Source of the DNA: Microvirga sp. ACRRW
GTDB lineage: Bacteria; Pseudomonadota; Alphaproteobacteria; Rhizobiales; Beijerinckiaceae
Assembly: GCF_022346925.1 (NCBI RefSeq)
Contig: NZ_JAKRNJ010000006.1
Location: forward strand, 1-64,000
DNA length: 64,000 nt
Direction of reading: 5' to 3'
The notes under the pieces are model-generated. The model was not told the DNA's origin, did no database searches, and was given only the letters and a program-made list of their open reading frames with translations. The translations under genes and the position numbers were made by a program. Shown in pieces: positions 8,746-18,509 of the stretch (the stretch's first letter is position 1; every line of letters begins with the position of its first letter).

Positions 8746-9152
8746 GACTCACTCCTCAGGGCTGGGGCAGGTCATGGGGATGTAGCGCCCTACCCTCGTT
8801 CGGCTTGGCCGTATCCCGATTCTGGACCGCTGAGCTCCACAACAACCTAAGCGGTTCAAGGGCTTATCCTCCTGTAGGCCCGGAACCCCGGGCCGCCCAG
8901 TGTTGTAAAAACGGGTGCTCTGTTGTAAGGCATTCCCGCGCTTCAGTCGCGCGCTCCTAAGAGCGCCTGCGCGAAGCGTGGCATCGACTTGAGAAGGCAG
9001 CCCTTTTCGGCTGCGAAGTCACCGGGCTCGCAGCGCGCCACAGCTTGCGCCGCGCTTCCGATCACAGGCTCCCTGCCCTGATTTCGCACCAAGGCCTCTT
9101 TAAGTGGGCGCCTCCCGATGTCCGTATGGCCTCTAGAATTGGAATTTCGCGG
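8746..9152. other. Gene-free gap between ldhA and rimO
   Basis: A 407-base divergent interval. It should hold promoters for ldhA (minus) and rimO (plus), but I could not pick convincing -35/-10 pairs. A perfect 7-bp hairpin (GGCCCGG/CCGGGCC, 8877-8894, AACC loop) lacks a uridine run, and TGTTGTAA occurs twice at about 8902 and 8922. No convincing reading frame, tRNA or repeat was seen. Confidence 0.5.
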
Positions 9153-10469
9153 ATGAATGCTCCCGCACCCAAAGTCTCGTTCGTGTCCCTGGGCTGCCCG
9201 AAGGCCCTGGTCGATTCCGAACGCATCATCACGCAGCTTCGCGCTCAAGGTTATCAGCTGACCAAGGAGCATGACGGGGCCGACGTGGTCATCGTCAATA
9301 CCTGCGGCTTCCTTGACAGCGCCAAGGCCGAGTCCCTGGAGGCCATCGGCGAGGCCATGGCCGAAAACGGCAAGGTCATCGTGACCGGCTGCATGGGCGC
9401 CGAGCCCGAGCAGATCCGCGACAAGTTCCCGAACGTGCTCGCGATCACGGGCCCTCAGGCCTATGAATCCGTCGTGTCCGCCGTTCATCAGGCTGTCCCG
9501 CCCGCCCACGATCCCTTCGTGGATCTCGTGCCGCCGCAGGGCGTGAAGCTGACGCCGCGCCACTACGCCTATCTGAAGATATCGGAGGGCTGCAACAACC
9601 GCTGCACCTTCTGCATCATCCCCAAGCTGCGCGGCGACCTTGTCAGTCGTCCCATCGGCGATGTGCTGCGCGAGGCCGAGAAGCTCGCCAAGGCGGGCGT
9701 GAAGGAAGTCCTCGTGATCTCGCAGGACACCAGCGCCTACGGACTCGACATCAAGTACCAGCCCAGCATGTGGAAGGACCGCGAGGTTCGCACGCGGTTC
9801 TACGAACTCGGCAAGGAGCTGGGCGAGCTCGGGATGTGGGTGCGCATGCACTACGTCTATCCCTACCCGCATGTGGACGATGTCATTCCGTTGATGGCGG
9901 AGGGCAAGATCCTTCCCTATCTCGACATTCCGTTCCAGCACGCCTCGCCTTCCGTGCTCAAGTCCATGCGCCGCCCCGGCAACCAGGAGAAGACCCTGGA
10001 ACGCATCAAGAAGTGGCGTGAAATCTGCCCAGACCTCGCTATCCGCTCCACCTTCATCGTCGGCTTCCCCGGCGAGACTGAAGCCGATGTAGACCTGCTG
10101 ATGCAATGGCTGGAAGAGGCGAAGATCGATCGCGCCGGCTGCTTCCAGTACGAGCCTGTTCAGGGCGCTCCCGCCAACGACATCGCCGGCGCCGTGCCCG
10201 ACGAGGTGAAGGAAGAGCGCTGGCACCGTTTCATGCAGACGCAGCAGAAAGTCAGCGCCAACTTACTGAAGGGCCGCGTCGGCAAGACGCTGCCCGTCAT
10301 CATCGACGAGCAAGGCGCGACGGTGGCTACGGGCCGCACCAAGTACGACGCGCCTGAAATCGACGGCGTTGTTTACGTGGCCTCGAAGACGCCTCTGAAG
10401 CCGGGCGAGATCGTCAACGTGAAGATCGAGTCTTCGGACGAATACGACCTGCACGGAACGGTTGTTTAA
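9153..10469 (+). CDS. rimO: Ribosomal protein S12 methylthiotransferase RimO
   Basis: Radical-SAM enzyme that methylthiolates the conserved aspartate of ribosomal protein S12. The 438-residue product has the three UPF0004-domain cysteines (C15, C51, C80) for the auxiliary cluster, the radical-SAM CxxxCxxC motif (C147, C151, C154 in [14 protein letters not shown]) and a C-terminal TRAM domain from about 370. The [11 protein letters not shown] stretch near 265 is typical of RimO; its relative MiaB normally has HLPVQSG at this place. I start at the ATG at 9153 ([10 protein letters not shown]) because upstream codons add an unconserved extension. It converges on pncA with only nine bases between stops. 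Confidence 0.93.
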   Translation: MNAPAPKVSFVSLGCPKALVDSERIITQLRAQGYQLTKEHDGADVVIVNTCGFLDSAKAESLEAIGEAMAENGKVIVTGCMGAEPEQIRDKFPNVLAITGPQAYESVVSAVHQAVPPAHDPFVDLVPPQGVKLTPRHYAYLKISEGCNNRCTFCIIPKLRGDLVSRPIGDVLREAEKLAKAGVKEVLVISQDTSAYGLDIKYQPSMWKDREVRTRFYELGKELGELGMWVRMHYVYPYPHVDDVIPLMAEGKILPYLDIPFQHASPSVLKSMRRPGNQEKTLERIKKWREICPDLAIRSTFIVGFPGETEADVDLLMQWLEEAKIDRAGCFQYEPVQGAPANDIAGAVPDEVKEERWHRFMQTQQKVSANLLKGRVGKTLPVIIDEQGATVATGRTKYDAPEIDGVVYVASKTPLKPGEIVNVKIESSDEYDLHGTVV

Positions 10470-10478
10470 GCGCTCCTC

Positions 10479-11129
10479 TTAGCCTTCTAAAATCTGAGCG
10501 CTGCCGATCATGCGAACACCGGCGGCGCTCAAATCGTTTTTAGCCTTGGCCAGGGAGCCATTCGTATCGATGGCCCGAGACGCATCTTCGATCAGATACG
10601 TCTCGAACCCTGCCGCAGCAGCATCGAGCGCGGTCCAGGCTACGCAAAAATCCGTGGCGAGACCGGCGCAGAACACACGCCTGAAGCCGCGCTCCTTGAG
10701 ATAGCCCTCCAGCCCCGTCGAGGTTTTCCGGTCGGCCTCCTTGAAACCCGAATAGCTGTCGATGCCTGAATTGTAGCCTTTGCGGATGACAAGCTGCGCG
10801 TGCGGGATATTGAGATCGCGCGAAATTTCAGCACCCTTCGTTCCCTGCACGCAATGATCCGGCCAGAGCACCTGCGATCCATAATGCAGCTCGGTCGTGT
10901 CGAAGGGCTGCTTGTCCACATGGGCCGAAGCGAAGGAGGCATGCCCCTGCGGATGCCAATCCTGCGTCAGCACCACATGCTGGAAGGCTTTCGCGAGCCG
11001 GTTGATAGGCGCGATCACCGCATCCCCATCCGGCACCGCAAGCGCTCCGCCGGGCAGAAAATCGTGCTGCACATCCACGACGATTAGAACGTCGGTGTCG
11101 CTCGGTGCAATCTTTCCTTGCACGCTCAT
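10479..11129 (-). CDS. pncA: Nicotinamidase / pyrazinamidase
   Basis: Isochorismatase-fold amidase of 216 residues that converts nicotinamide to nicotinate in the NAD salvage cycle. The catalytic triad reads D19 (VVDVQHDFLPGG), K117 (IRKGYN) and C162 (TDFCVAWTALDA). Metal ligands are D57 and H59 (TQDWHP) and H92 (WPDHCVQGT). Length and motif spacing match bacterial PncA. It lies downstream of the nucleoside transporter operon on the same strand, but a strong terminator separates them, so it probably has its own promoter in the 40-base gap or just upstream. The gene converges on rimO. Confidence 0.93.
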   Translation of the reverse strand: MSVQGKIAPSDTDVLIVVDVQHDFLPGGALAVPDGDAVIAPINRLAKAFQHVVLTQDWHPQGHASFASAHVDKQPFDTTELHYGSQVLWPDHCVQGTKGAEISRDLNIPHAQLVIRKGYNSGIDSYSGFKEADRKTSTGLEGYLKERGFRRVFCAGLATDFCVAWTALDAAAAGFETYLIEDASRAIDTNGSLAKAKNDLSAAGVRMIGSAQILEG

Positions 11130-11171
11130 TGTGCGCTCTCCTCATTCTACACGGACCTAATGTGCTCAAAC

Positions 11172-11202
11172 AAAAAAGGCAGCCGATTGCCCGGCTGCCT
11201 TT
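11172..11202 (-). terminator. Intrinsic terminator of the nucleoside transporter operon
   Basis: A perfect 11-bp stem (11175-11185 with 11192-11202) with a six-base loop is followed on the minus strand by six uridines at 11172-11177. It starts 24 bases past the stop of the BMP-family binding-protein gene and isolates that operon from pncA. Confidence 0.9.
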
Positions 11203-11226
11203 CATCACGAAATCAGCTATCGCCAC

Positions 11227-12309
11227 TTATTGCGGGATCTTGTCTTCGATGCCCTTCACGTAGAAGTTCATGCCGAGGACTTGCTCATCGGAGAGGGCCG
11301 AGCCGCCTTTGCACTCGATCTCCTTGCCGTCCTGCCCGATGATCGGGCACTTGAAGGGGTTGAGCTGGCCTGACTTGATGGCGGCTTCCGTGTCCTGAGC
11401 GAGCTTCTTCACGTCGTCGGGCATGTTCTTGTAAGGCGTCATGACGACCATGTGAGAGTTGATGCCGCCCCAGGTGTCTTCCGACTTCCAGGTGCCGTCG
11501 AGAACGGCCTTGGTGCGGGCGACGTAATAGTCGTTCCAGTTGTCGACGATGGCGGTGAGCTGAGCCTTCGGAGCGAAGCGCTCCATGTCGGAGGCCTGGC
11601 CGAAGCCGAACTTGCCGCGCGCCTCGGCAGCCTGGATCGGAGCCGGGCTGTCCGTGTGCTGTGCCAGCATGTCCACGCCCTGGTCGAGCAGAGCCTTGGC
11701 GGCATCGCCTTCCTTCGCAGGATCGTACCAGGTGTTGGCGAACACGATCTTGATCTTGACGTTCGGGTTCACCGACTGCGCGCCGAGATAGAAGGCGTTG
11801 ATGCCAGCGATCACTTCCGGAATCGGGAAGGCGCCCACATAGCCGATGGTGTTCGACTTGGTCATCTTGCCGGCGATCTGGCCGATGATGTAGCGGCCCT
11901 CATGGAACTTCGCCGCATAGGTCGACAGGTTCGGGTTGCGCTTGAAGCCGGTGGCATGCTCGAACTTGATGTTCGGGTACTTCTTCGCGACCTTCAGGGT
12001 CGGCTCCATGAAGCCGAACGAGGTCGTGAAGATCAGATCGTGGCCCGTGCGGGCGAGCTGCTCGATGGCACGTTCGGAATCGGCCTCCGGCACGCTCTCC
12101 ACGAAGGTGGTCGTGACCTTGCCGGGGAAGGCCTTCTCGATGGCCTGACGGCCCTGATCATGCTGATAGCTCCAGCCGTGGTCGCCCACCGGGCCCACAT
12201 AGATGAAACCGACTTTGATCTTGTCCTTCGCCTGCGCCATGGCGCCGGTTGCCGACAGGGCGGCAACCGCGACGCCTGCCATGGCTCCGAAGAGTTTGCG
12301 TGAAAACAT
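11227..12309 (-). CDS. BMP-family substrate-binding protein (nucleoside-type ABC importer)
   Basis: A 360-residue periplasmic binding protein of the Bmp/PnrA-like family, which in characterised cases binds nucleosides. A Sec signal peptide (cleavage after AMA, about residue 25) precedes DKIKVGFIYVGPVGDHGWSY, a family hallmark with the DHGW motif. Other features are FEHATGFKRNPNLSTYAAKFHEGRYIIG-like ligand-loop residues around 115-140 and DMLAQHTDSPAP near 215. The ATG at 12309 has a GAGGGA ribosome site; a frame extending 20 codons upstream does not. It is the last gene of a four-gene operon with one ATPase and two permeases and ends at a strong terminator. Purine nucleosides are the likely cargo, by family. 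Confidence 0.88.
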   Translation of the reverse strand: MFSRKLFGAMAGVAVAALSATGAMAQAKDKIKVGFIYVGPVGDHGWSYQHDQGRQAIEKAFPGKVTTTFVESVPEADSERAIEQLARTGHDLIFTTSFGFMEPTLKVAKKYPNIKFEHATGFKRNPNLSTYAAKFHEGRYIIGQIAGKMTKSNTIGYVGAFPIPEVIAGINAFYLGAQSVNPNVKIKIVFANTWYDPAKEGDAAKALLDQGVDMLAQHTDSPAPIQAAEARGKFGFGQASDMERFAPKAQLTAIVDNWNDYYVARTKAVLDGTWKSEDTWGGINSHMVVMTPYKNMPDDVKKLAQDTEAAIKSGQLNPFKCPIIGQDGKEIECKGGSALSDEQVLGMNFYVKGIEDKIPQ

Positions 12310-12401
12310 GCTCGTTCCCTCGAGGTTAGATTTCCAGCCATCCCTTGCAGGTCTGGCGACTTCTGGCAAGAATTCCTTTGCCTACAATATCATCACTTTG
12401 C

Positions 12402-13319
12402 CTATCGGTCAGGCACGAACGGAGCACCCAAGGAACCGGGAGCTCCAATGGCCCTGCCGTGCCGGATGGAAAGCAGCAGAAGCGCGATGATTGTCGCAAG
12501 GTAAGGCACGGCGGAAAGCACTTGGGACGGGACCCCGAATTGAGCGGCTTGAGCATGCAACTGCAGCACCGTGGCAGCGCCAAAGATATAGGCCCCGACC
12601 AACAGCCATCCCGGCCTCCAAGCCGCGAAAACCACCAGTGCCAGAGCGATCCAGCCGCGGCCGTTCGTCATTCCCGGCGACCAGAACCGGGTATAGACGA
12701 GAGCGAGATAGGCGCCAGCCAATCCAGCGCAGGCACCGCCGAATAAGATTGCCAGCAACCGCGTTCGCAGCACGGGAAGCCCGAGGGCATTCGCCGAAGT
12801 ATGGTTCTCCCCGATGGAGCGCAGCGTCAGACCCGAGCGGGTTCTCATGAGATAGATCGCGATCAGGATCGTGAGCGAGAAAGAGGCGTAGACGAAAAGA
12901 TCCTGTTCAAAAAAGAGGCGCCCGATAAAGGGGATATCGCTCAGGACCGGAACATCGACATGCGGAATGGGATCGCGCCGCGCGCCGACGAACGGAGCGC
13001 CGATCAATCCCGACAATCCCAAGCCGAAAATGGTCAGCGCCAGTCCTGAGCCGACTTGGTTGGCGGCAAAGCCCAGCACGACCAGCGCGAAGAGCGCTGC
13101 CATCAATGCACCGGCCAGCATTCCGGCAAGGACGCCAAGAATTGTGGAGTCGAAGCTCACGGCAGCGGCGAAGCTGCATGCCGCGCCCATGGCCATCATG
13201 CCTTCGACGCCGAGGTTCAGAACACCCGAGCGTTCCGTGATAAGCTCGCCCAAGGCCGCGATCAGAAGCGGGGTCGAAGCGGTGACGATGGTCAGGAGAA
13301 TGGCCTCGAGAATGCTCAT
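12402..13319 (-). CDS. Nucleoside-type ABC transporter permease 2
   Basis: A 305-residue hydrophobic permease of the BPD_transp_2 family, the shorter of the pair used by BMP-type nucleoside importers (like YufQ/NupQ). The sequence GVLNLGVEGMMAMGA near 35 and NPGMTNGRGWIALA-type stretch near 235 are characteristic for these permeases. It starts four bases inside the end of the longer permease gene (ATGA overlap), so translation is coupled. A gap of 92 bases separates its stop from the binding-protein gene. With the ATPase and the other permease it forms the inner-membrane channel. Confidence 0.88.
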   Translation of the reverse strand: MSILEAILLTIVTASTPLLIAALGELITERSGVLNLGVEGMMAMGAACSFAAAVSFDSTILGVLAGMLAGALMAALFALVVLGFAANQVGSGLALTIFGLGLSGLIGAPFVGARRDPIPHVDVPVLSDIPFIGRLFFEQDLFVYASFSLTILIAIYLMRTRSGLTLRSIGENHTSANALGLPVLRTRLLAILFGGACAGLAGAYLALVYTRFWSPGMTNGRGWIALALVVFAAWRPGWLLVGAYIFGAATVLQLHAQAAQFGVPSQVLSAVPYLATIIALLLLSIRHGRAIGAPGSLGAPFVPDR

Positions 13320-14392
13320 TTGGCCCCTCCCCGTGTGACGAGACGTACGCGATAGCTCACCATGGCATCGGCTGACAGCACGCAGAGCAGCAGGATGCCT
13401 TGGAACGCTTGCGTGAGATCGAGCGGCAGTTTCAGCATGATCTGTGCGCTCTCACCGCCGATGAATGTGAGCGCCACCACGAGGGCAGCAACGAGAATGC
13501 CGATGGGATTGAGCCGCCCTAAGAATGCGACCGTGATGGCCGTGAAGCCGTAGCCCGGCGAGATCGAAGGCTGGATCTGCCCGATCTGTCCGGAGACTTC
13601 CGTGATCCCGGCCAGTCCCGCGAGACCGCCCGAAATCGCGAACACGGCCATGACTGTTGCCTTGGAGCTAAAACCGGCGAACCGCGCGGCGCGCGGCGCA
13701 TCGCCCGTTAGCTTCAGGCGATAACCGAAGAGGGTTCTGCCCAAGATCACCGCCGTGATGGCGATGGCGATCAACGCGAACACGAAGCCGTAATGAACGC
13801 GGCCAGATTCCATGATGGAAGGCAAGGTCGCTGACGGATCGAAAGTTACCGATTGCGGAAAGTTAAAGCCCTTCGGATCGCGCCAGGGGCCGCGCGCCAG
13901 ATAATCGAGAGTGAGCTGCGCCACATAGACCAGCATGAGGCTGGTCAGGATCTCGTTGACGCCGAAGCGTGTTTTCAGAAACGCCGGGATCAAGCCGTAA
14001 AGCGCACCGCCGATGATGCCGAGGATCATCATGAGCGGCAGCACCCAGAATCCGGCATCCGTGCCGTGTGTTTTCAGGGCGAGCCAGCTGCCGAAGATCG
14101 CGCCCATGACGTATTGGCCTTCGGCGCCGATGTTCCAGAGGCTGGCGCGAAAGCAATAGGACAGGCCGATGGCGATCAAGGCGAGCGGTGTCGCCTTGAC
14201 GAGCAGTTCCTGCAGCGACCACGGATCGCTCAGCGGATGGAGCACATAGACCTCGAAGGCCGCAATCGGCGAACGGCCCATGAGCCAGATCACGAAGCCT
14301 GCGATGAGGAATGCGGTGATGAAAGCGACAACCGGCGCGAGCGCACGCGCGACGGGAGAGACGGAGGTGCGAGGCGTCAGCTCAAACCGCAT
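13316..14392 (-). CDS. Nucleoside-type ABC transporter permease 1
   Basis: A 358-residue permease, the longer partner (like YufP/NupP). It has around eight to ten hydrophobic segments and the conserved SLWNIGAEGQYVMGA near 95, the long-permease counterpart of the NLGVEG motif. I start at the ATG at 14392 because AGGGAGG lies six bases before it; an in-frame upstream codon at 14419 lacks this. The start overlaps the ATPase stop by 11 bases and its stop overlaps the next permease. The FGVNEILTSLMLVYVA stretch near 150 is also typical of the family. Confidence 0.88.
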   Translation of the reverse strand: MRFELTPRTSVSPVARALAPVVAFITAFLIAGFVIWLMGRSPIAAFEVYVLHPLSDPWSLQELLVKATPLALIAIGLSYCFRASLWNIGAEGQYVMGAIFGSWLALKTHGTDAGFWVLPLMMILGIIGGALYGLIPAFLKTRFGVNEILTSLMLVYVAQLTLDYLARGPWRDPKGFNFPQSVTFDPSATLPSIMESGRVHYGFVFALIAIAITAVILGRTLFGYRLKLTGDAPRAARFAGFSSKATVMAVFAISGGLAGLAGITEVSGQIGQIQPSISPGYGFTAITVAFLGRLNPIGILVAALVVALTFIGGESAQIMLKLPLDLTQAFQGILLLCVLSADAMVSYRVRLVTRGGAK

Positions 14393-15926
14393 GTGCGCCT
14401 CCCTGAGCTTGAGCCACACCTAGCATTTCAAGGCCGACCGCCTCCTTGGTCCATTCGCCGATAGGCTTTTGCGGGCTCAGCATTCCCTGATGGATCACCG
14501 CCATCTGGTCGGCCACCTCGAACAATTCGTCGAGATCCTGGCTCACCACCACGACGGCGCTGCCATCGCGCGCCAGATCCACGAGGGATTGCCGAATGAG
14601 GCGCGCAGCGCCTGCATCCACGCCCCATGTGGGCTGATCGACGATGAGCAGTTTCGGTTTACGGATGATCTCGCGGCCGATCACGAATTTTTGCAGGTTT
14701 CCGCCAGAGAGCTTACGCGCCTGCGGATCGCCTTCCGGCGTGCGCACATCGAAACTCTTGATGATCGTACGAGCCAATCTTTTGGCAGCACTGAGAAGAA
14801 TGAAGCCGGAGCGGACCTCGGTCGATGCATGGGAGATCAACGTGTTCTCGCTCAGCCGATGGGTCGGAGCAGCCGCATGGCCGAGACGTTCCTCGGGAAC
14901 GAAAGCAGCGGAGAGACGGCGTCGGCCCTCGATCCCCAGCATGCCGCAGGCCTTGCCAGCGATGGTGACCGCCTCAGCCCGATCTGCCAATCGCTCGCCG
15001 GACAACGCCGCGAACAACTCGCTCTGGCCGTTGCCTGCAACGCCCGCGATGCCGACAACTTCGCCTGCGCGAACGACGAGATTGATGTCTCTCAGCGCCT
15101 GCCCATGGAGCCCTGCGGGCGGCATATCGAGATGATCGACGCGCAAGACCTCGCCCTGAGGCACGTGCGGCGCATCGGTGCGGATTTCACCTACCTCGTT
15201 ACCGACCATCAGCGCCGCGATTTCACGTGCGGTGCTCGCGCGCGGATCGATGGTCGCTACCACGCGCCCTGCCCTCAGGATCGTGGCACGGCGGCAAAGA
15301 CGGCGCACTTCTTCCAGTTTGTGGGAGATGTAGAGGATCGAGCAGCCTTCGGTCGAGAGCTTGTCCAAAGTGACGAACAGATGCTCGGCTTCCTGCGGCG
15401 TCAAAACGGAGGTCGGCTCGTCGAGGATCAGAAGGCGCGGGTTCTGCAACAGGCAGCGCACGATCTCGATACGCTGGCGCTCGCCTGCTGACAAAGTCCA
15501 GACGGCCCGGTCCGCATCGAGCGCAAGGCCATAAGTGCTGCTGATCTCGGTCAGGCGGCTGCGGACCGTGGCGAGGTTCCATTCGCCCGACAGCGCGACG
15601 GCAATGTTTTCGGCAACCGTCATCTCATCGAAGAGGGAGAAGTGCTGGAACACCATGCCTAGACCGAGGGTTCGAGCCTCGACGGGAGAGCCGATGATGA
15701 CGGGCTTCCCCTCCCAGCGGATTTCGCCCGCGCTAGGCTCGATCACCCCATAGAGGATCTTGACCAGGGTCGACTTGCCGGCCCCGTTCTCGCCCAGCAG
15801 CGCATGAATTTCGCCCGCTTCGATGGACAGATCGATGCCGTCATTGGCGAGAAGGTCGCCATAACGCTTGCTGATCCCATGTAACTCGACAAGGGGTGGC
15901 CCAGATGATGATACGTCTGCCTTCAC
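14382..15926 (-). CDS. Nucleoside-type ABC transporter ATP-binding protein
   Basis: A 514-residue double ATPase resembling YufO/NupO. The first domain has Walker A GENGAGKST (about residue 44), signature LSAGERQRIEI (about 145) and Walker B LLILDEPTS (about 163). In the second domain the P-loop is degenerate (GVAGNGQSE, about 292), the signature is LSGGNLQK (about 400) and Walker B reads LLIVDQPTWG, with Q in place of the catalytic glutamate. Thus one of the two composite sites should be hydrolytically weak, as in many asymmetric transporters. It heads the minus-strand operon; the 147-base gap to the divergent hydroxylase gene must hold its promoter. Confidence 0.9.
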   Translation of the reverse strand: MKADVSSSGPPLVELHGISKRYGDLLANDGIDLSIEAGEIHALLGENGAGKSTLVKILYGVIEPSAGEIRWEGKPVIIGSPVEARTLGLGMVFQHFSLFDEMTVAENIAVALSGEWNLATVRSRLTEISSTYGLALDADRAVWTLSAGERQRIEIVRCLLQNPRLLILDEPTSVLTPQEAEHLFVTLDKLSTEGCSILYISHKLEEVRRLCRRATILRAGRVVATIDPRASTAREIAALMVGNEVGEIRTDAPHVPQGEVLRVDHLDMPPAGLHGQALRDINLVVRAGEVVGIAGVAGNGQSELFAALSGERLADRAEAVTIAGKACGMLGIEGRRRLSAAFVPEERLGHAAAPTHRLSENTLISHASTEVRSGFILLSAAKRLARTIIKSFDVRTPEGDPQARKLSGGNLQKFVIGREIIRKPKLLIVDQPTWGVDAGAARLIRQSLVDLARDGSAVVVVSQDLDELFEVADQMAVIHQGMLSPQKPIGEWTKEAVGLEMLGVAQAQGGAHAV

Positions 15927-16073
15927 GCAAGCGACTCTGACTTAAAATGGAAGACGGTCCGACAAGAACCAGGGATAACAATCATAGGGACGCGCCACAC
16001 AGGTCGGCAATGGCGAATCCATGGTTTATTGTGAGTCGGCAAGCCGCTTGCCATCAGATGCCGGGGAAAGTTC

Positions 16074-17282
16074 TTGAGCAGGAAAAGCTATAGCATTGCT
16101 ATCGTTGGGGCCGGAGCCGCAGGCTTGAGTGCCGCTCTGGCATTTGCCCGCGATGGGTTCGAGACGGTTCTGATCGGCGGCTTGGATACCCGGCGCGACG
16201 GGCGCACTGTCGCCCTCCTCAACGGCTCCATCCGTTTTCTGGAGGCCTTGGGCGTTTGGCCATCCCTCATCCCGGAGGCGGCTCCCTTAGGGACCATGCG
16301 GATTATCGACGATACGGGCAGCCTCTTCCGCCCGCCCCCAGTTTCCTTCTCCGCCAGCGAAATCGACCTCGATGCCTTCGGCTGGAACATCGAGAATGCC
16401 ACCCTCGTGGAGGAGCTGGCGGAATCCGCAAAGACCTATGAAAACCTGACCATTTTGCCCCAACAGGCAACCGATTTCCGCGCCGAGGCGGACCGGGCCA
16501 TCCTCACCCTGGCCGATGGCTCCGAGGTCGAGGTAAATCTCGTGGTCGCAGCGGACGGCCGGAATTCCAGGCTTCGCCAGACCGCCGGGATCGAGGCTCA
16601 GACCTGGTCCTACCCGCAGACCGCCCTTACGGCGATCCTGGCCCATGACCGGGAGCACCGGGAGGCCTCAACCGAGTTCCATACCCGCCACGGCCCCTTC
16701 ACGCTCGTCCCCCTGCCAGGCAAACGCTCGAGCCTCGTCTGGGTGACCAGCCAGAAGCAGGCCGAACAGCTCTCCAAACTTGACGATCAAGCCTTGGCAC
16801 TCGCCATCGAGCATCAGGCCCAGTCGCATCTCGGCGCCATGCGCATCGACGGTCCGCGCGGATTGGTTCCGATGAGCGGTCTGTCGGTCAACCGCTATGG
16901 GGCACCGCGTCTGGCTCTCGTCGGAGAAGCGGCGCATGTCTTCCCTCCAATCGGTGCGCAAGGGCTCAATCTCGGTTTCCGAGATGTGGCCTCATTGCGG
17001 GATGCGGTGGTGGATGCGTTCGACAATGGGCGCGAGCCCGGATCGCCTGAAACCCTCCGCCAGTACCAGCGCAGCCGCGATCTAGATGTCCGCCTGCGTA
17101 CCGCCGCAGTGGACGGCCTCAATCGAACTCTCCTGACCGGCCTGCTTCCGGCGGATCTCCTGCGAGGCGCTGGCCTTCTGGCTCTCAGCAAGATCGGCTT
17201 CCTGCGCCGTGCCGTCATGCGCGAAGGCGTGCTGCCCCACATGGGAGCACCGCGCATGATGCAGGATGCATCGGCTGCTTAA
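16074..17282 (+). CDS. UbiH/COQ6-family FAD-dependent hydroxylase
   Basis: A 402-residue flavoprotein monooxygenase of the UbiH/UbiF/COQ6 family, which hydroxylates the ring of ubiquinone precursors. The N-terminal dinucleotide-binding motif GAGAAGLSAA spans residues 12-21; the DG motif (VVAADGRNSRLR) lies near 160; the third FAD motif is GEAAHVFPPIGAQGLNLG near 285. It starts with TTG at 16074, supported by GGGGAAAG three bases upstream and by the lack of any better start before the FAD motif. It converges on an AEC carrier gene with a four-base overlap of the stops. Which ubiquinone ring position it attacks cannot be told from sequence. Confidence 0.85.
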   Translation: MSRKSYSIAIVGAGAAGLSAALAFARDGFETVLIGGLDTRRDGRTVALLNGSIRFLEALGVWPSLIPEAAPLGTMRIIDDTGSLFRPPPVSFSASEIDLDAFGWNIENATLVEELAESAKTYENLTILPQQATDFRAEADRAILTLADGSEVEVNLVVAADGRNSRLRQTAGIEAQTWSYPQTALTAILAHDREHREASTEFHTRHGPFTLVPLPGKRSSLVWVTSQKQAEQLSKLDDQALALAIEHQAQSHLGAMRIDGPRGLVPMSGLSVNRYGAPRLALVGEAAHVFPPIGAQGLNLGFRDVASLRDAVVDAFDNGREPGSPETLRQYQRSRDLDVRLRTAAVDGLNRTLLTGLLPADLLRGAGLLALSKIGFLRRAVMREGVLPHMGAPRMMQDASAA

Positions 17283-18250
17283 GGGAAGAGGTCGTAAGGC
17301 AGCGTGCCGGTCTTGGTGGTGAGGTAGAGAACCGCCGTCAGCGTGAAGATCGACACCAGCGTGCCGATGAGCACGCAGGCGGAGGCTCGCTCTACGCCCA
17401 CGTTGTATTGGGTGGATATGACGAAGATGTTCAGGGCTGGCGGCAGCGCCGCCATTATCATCGCCGCATAGGTCCAGGTCTGCCCGAAATCCCCGATGGC
17501 CGACAAAGCCACCCAGACCAGCAGCGGGTGCAGGATCAGCTTGATGAAGACGAGCGCCGGCACTTCGCCAGGGATACGCCCCAGAGGCCGCAGGGCAACG
17601 GTGACGCCGAGCAGGAACAGGGCGCAGGGCGCGGCGGAGCCGGAAAGCCATGTGATCATCTGGTTGATGGGCCCGGGCACTTCGAGGTGAAGATAGCTCG
17701 CCGCGATGCCGAGAGCCGTCGCCACGTTGAAGGGATGGGTCACCACCCGCCAGACGATGCGACGGATCGTAGCCGTCAGGTCCAGCCTCTCCAGGCCTGC
17801 CACCGACATGAGCAGCGGCACCACAGAGAACAGGAACAGGTTGTCGAACACGAAGATGAGCACGACCGGAGCGCTGGCCGCCGGTCCTATGGCCGCCAGG
17901 ATCAGGGGCGGCCCCATATAACCGATATTGGAATAGGACCCGGCGACGCCCTGCATGACCGATTGCGGCAGATCTTTCGTATGGCGCCAGCCTGCCGCGA
18001 AAGACAGAACGAAGGCAAAAGCCGTCGAGAAGGTCGTTGCCGCGATGAACGCCCAATTGGCGAGCTGGTCCAGGGGCTTATCCGCGATCAGTCGGAAGAA
18101 CAGGCACGGCAGCGCCACGTAGATCAGGAAGAACTGCATCCAAGCGAGGCCGCTCTCCGGCTGCTTGACGATCTTGCCGCAGAAGAAGCCCAGTCCGATC
18201 AGGCCGAAGAATGGGGCAAGCAGGTTGAAAAGCCCGATCAGGTCGGACAT
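17279..18250 (-). CDS. AEC-family transporter (auxin efflux carrier fold)
   Basis: A 323-residue integral membrane protein with about ten hydrophobic segments in two five-helix halves, typical of bacterial AEC carriers, which move malonate, malate or other small organic anions. Marker residues include GFFCGKIVKQP near 28, SYSNIGYMGPPL near 115 and the second-half NIFVISTQYNVG near 275. The ATG at 18250 has GGGAG six bases upstream; a frame extending six codons further does not fit as well. The stop overlaps the hydroxylase stop tail-to-tail. No substrate can be assigned. Confidence 0.87.
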   Translation of the reverse strand: MSDLIGLFNLLAPFFGLIGLGFFCGKIVKQPESGLAWMQFFLIYVALPCLFFRLIADKPLDQLANWAFIAATTFSTAFAFVLSFAAGWRHTKDLPQSVMQGVAGSYSNIGYMGPPLILAAIGPAASAPVVLIFVFDNLFLFSVVPLLMSVAGLERLDLTATIRRIVWRVVTHPFNVATALGIAASYLHLEVPGPINQMITWLSGSAAPCALFLLGVTVALRPLGRIPGEVPALVFIKLILHPLLVWVALSAIGDFGQTWTYAAMIMAALPPALNIFVISTQYNVGVERASACVLIGTLVSIFTLTAVLYLTTKTGTLPYDLFP

Positions 18251-18509
18251 CGCGGGCTCCCGATGCAAGGATGAGAAGCGAGACTGAGGAGATCATTCTT
18301 CTCGCAAGGTTCTAACCCTGCAGCAATCCCATCCTGCGAAGGCCACCAGACCAAAAATGCAATGCTCGCAGGTGCTTCCGCCGAGAAAAGGCACGCTGCC
18401 TATGCGTGCCAGGAAGGTAAGCCGTTGATGGGCCTCTCTGAATTGTGACGGCCGCCGATTTGAAGATTCCCGCCCAGGTGGCTATATGCAAGGTCAAGGA
18501 GTTAGACCA

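Noticed and set aside
8877..8894. Intrinsic terminator between ldhA and rimO
   Set aside because: A 7-bp hairpin is present, but it lacks a uridine run and lies upstream of both gene starts.
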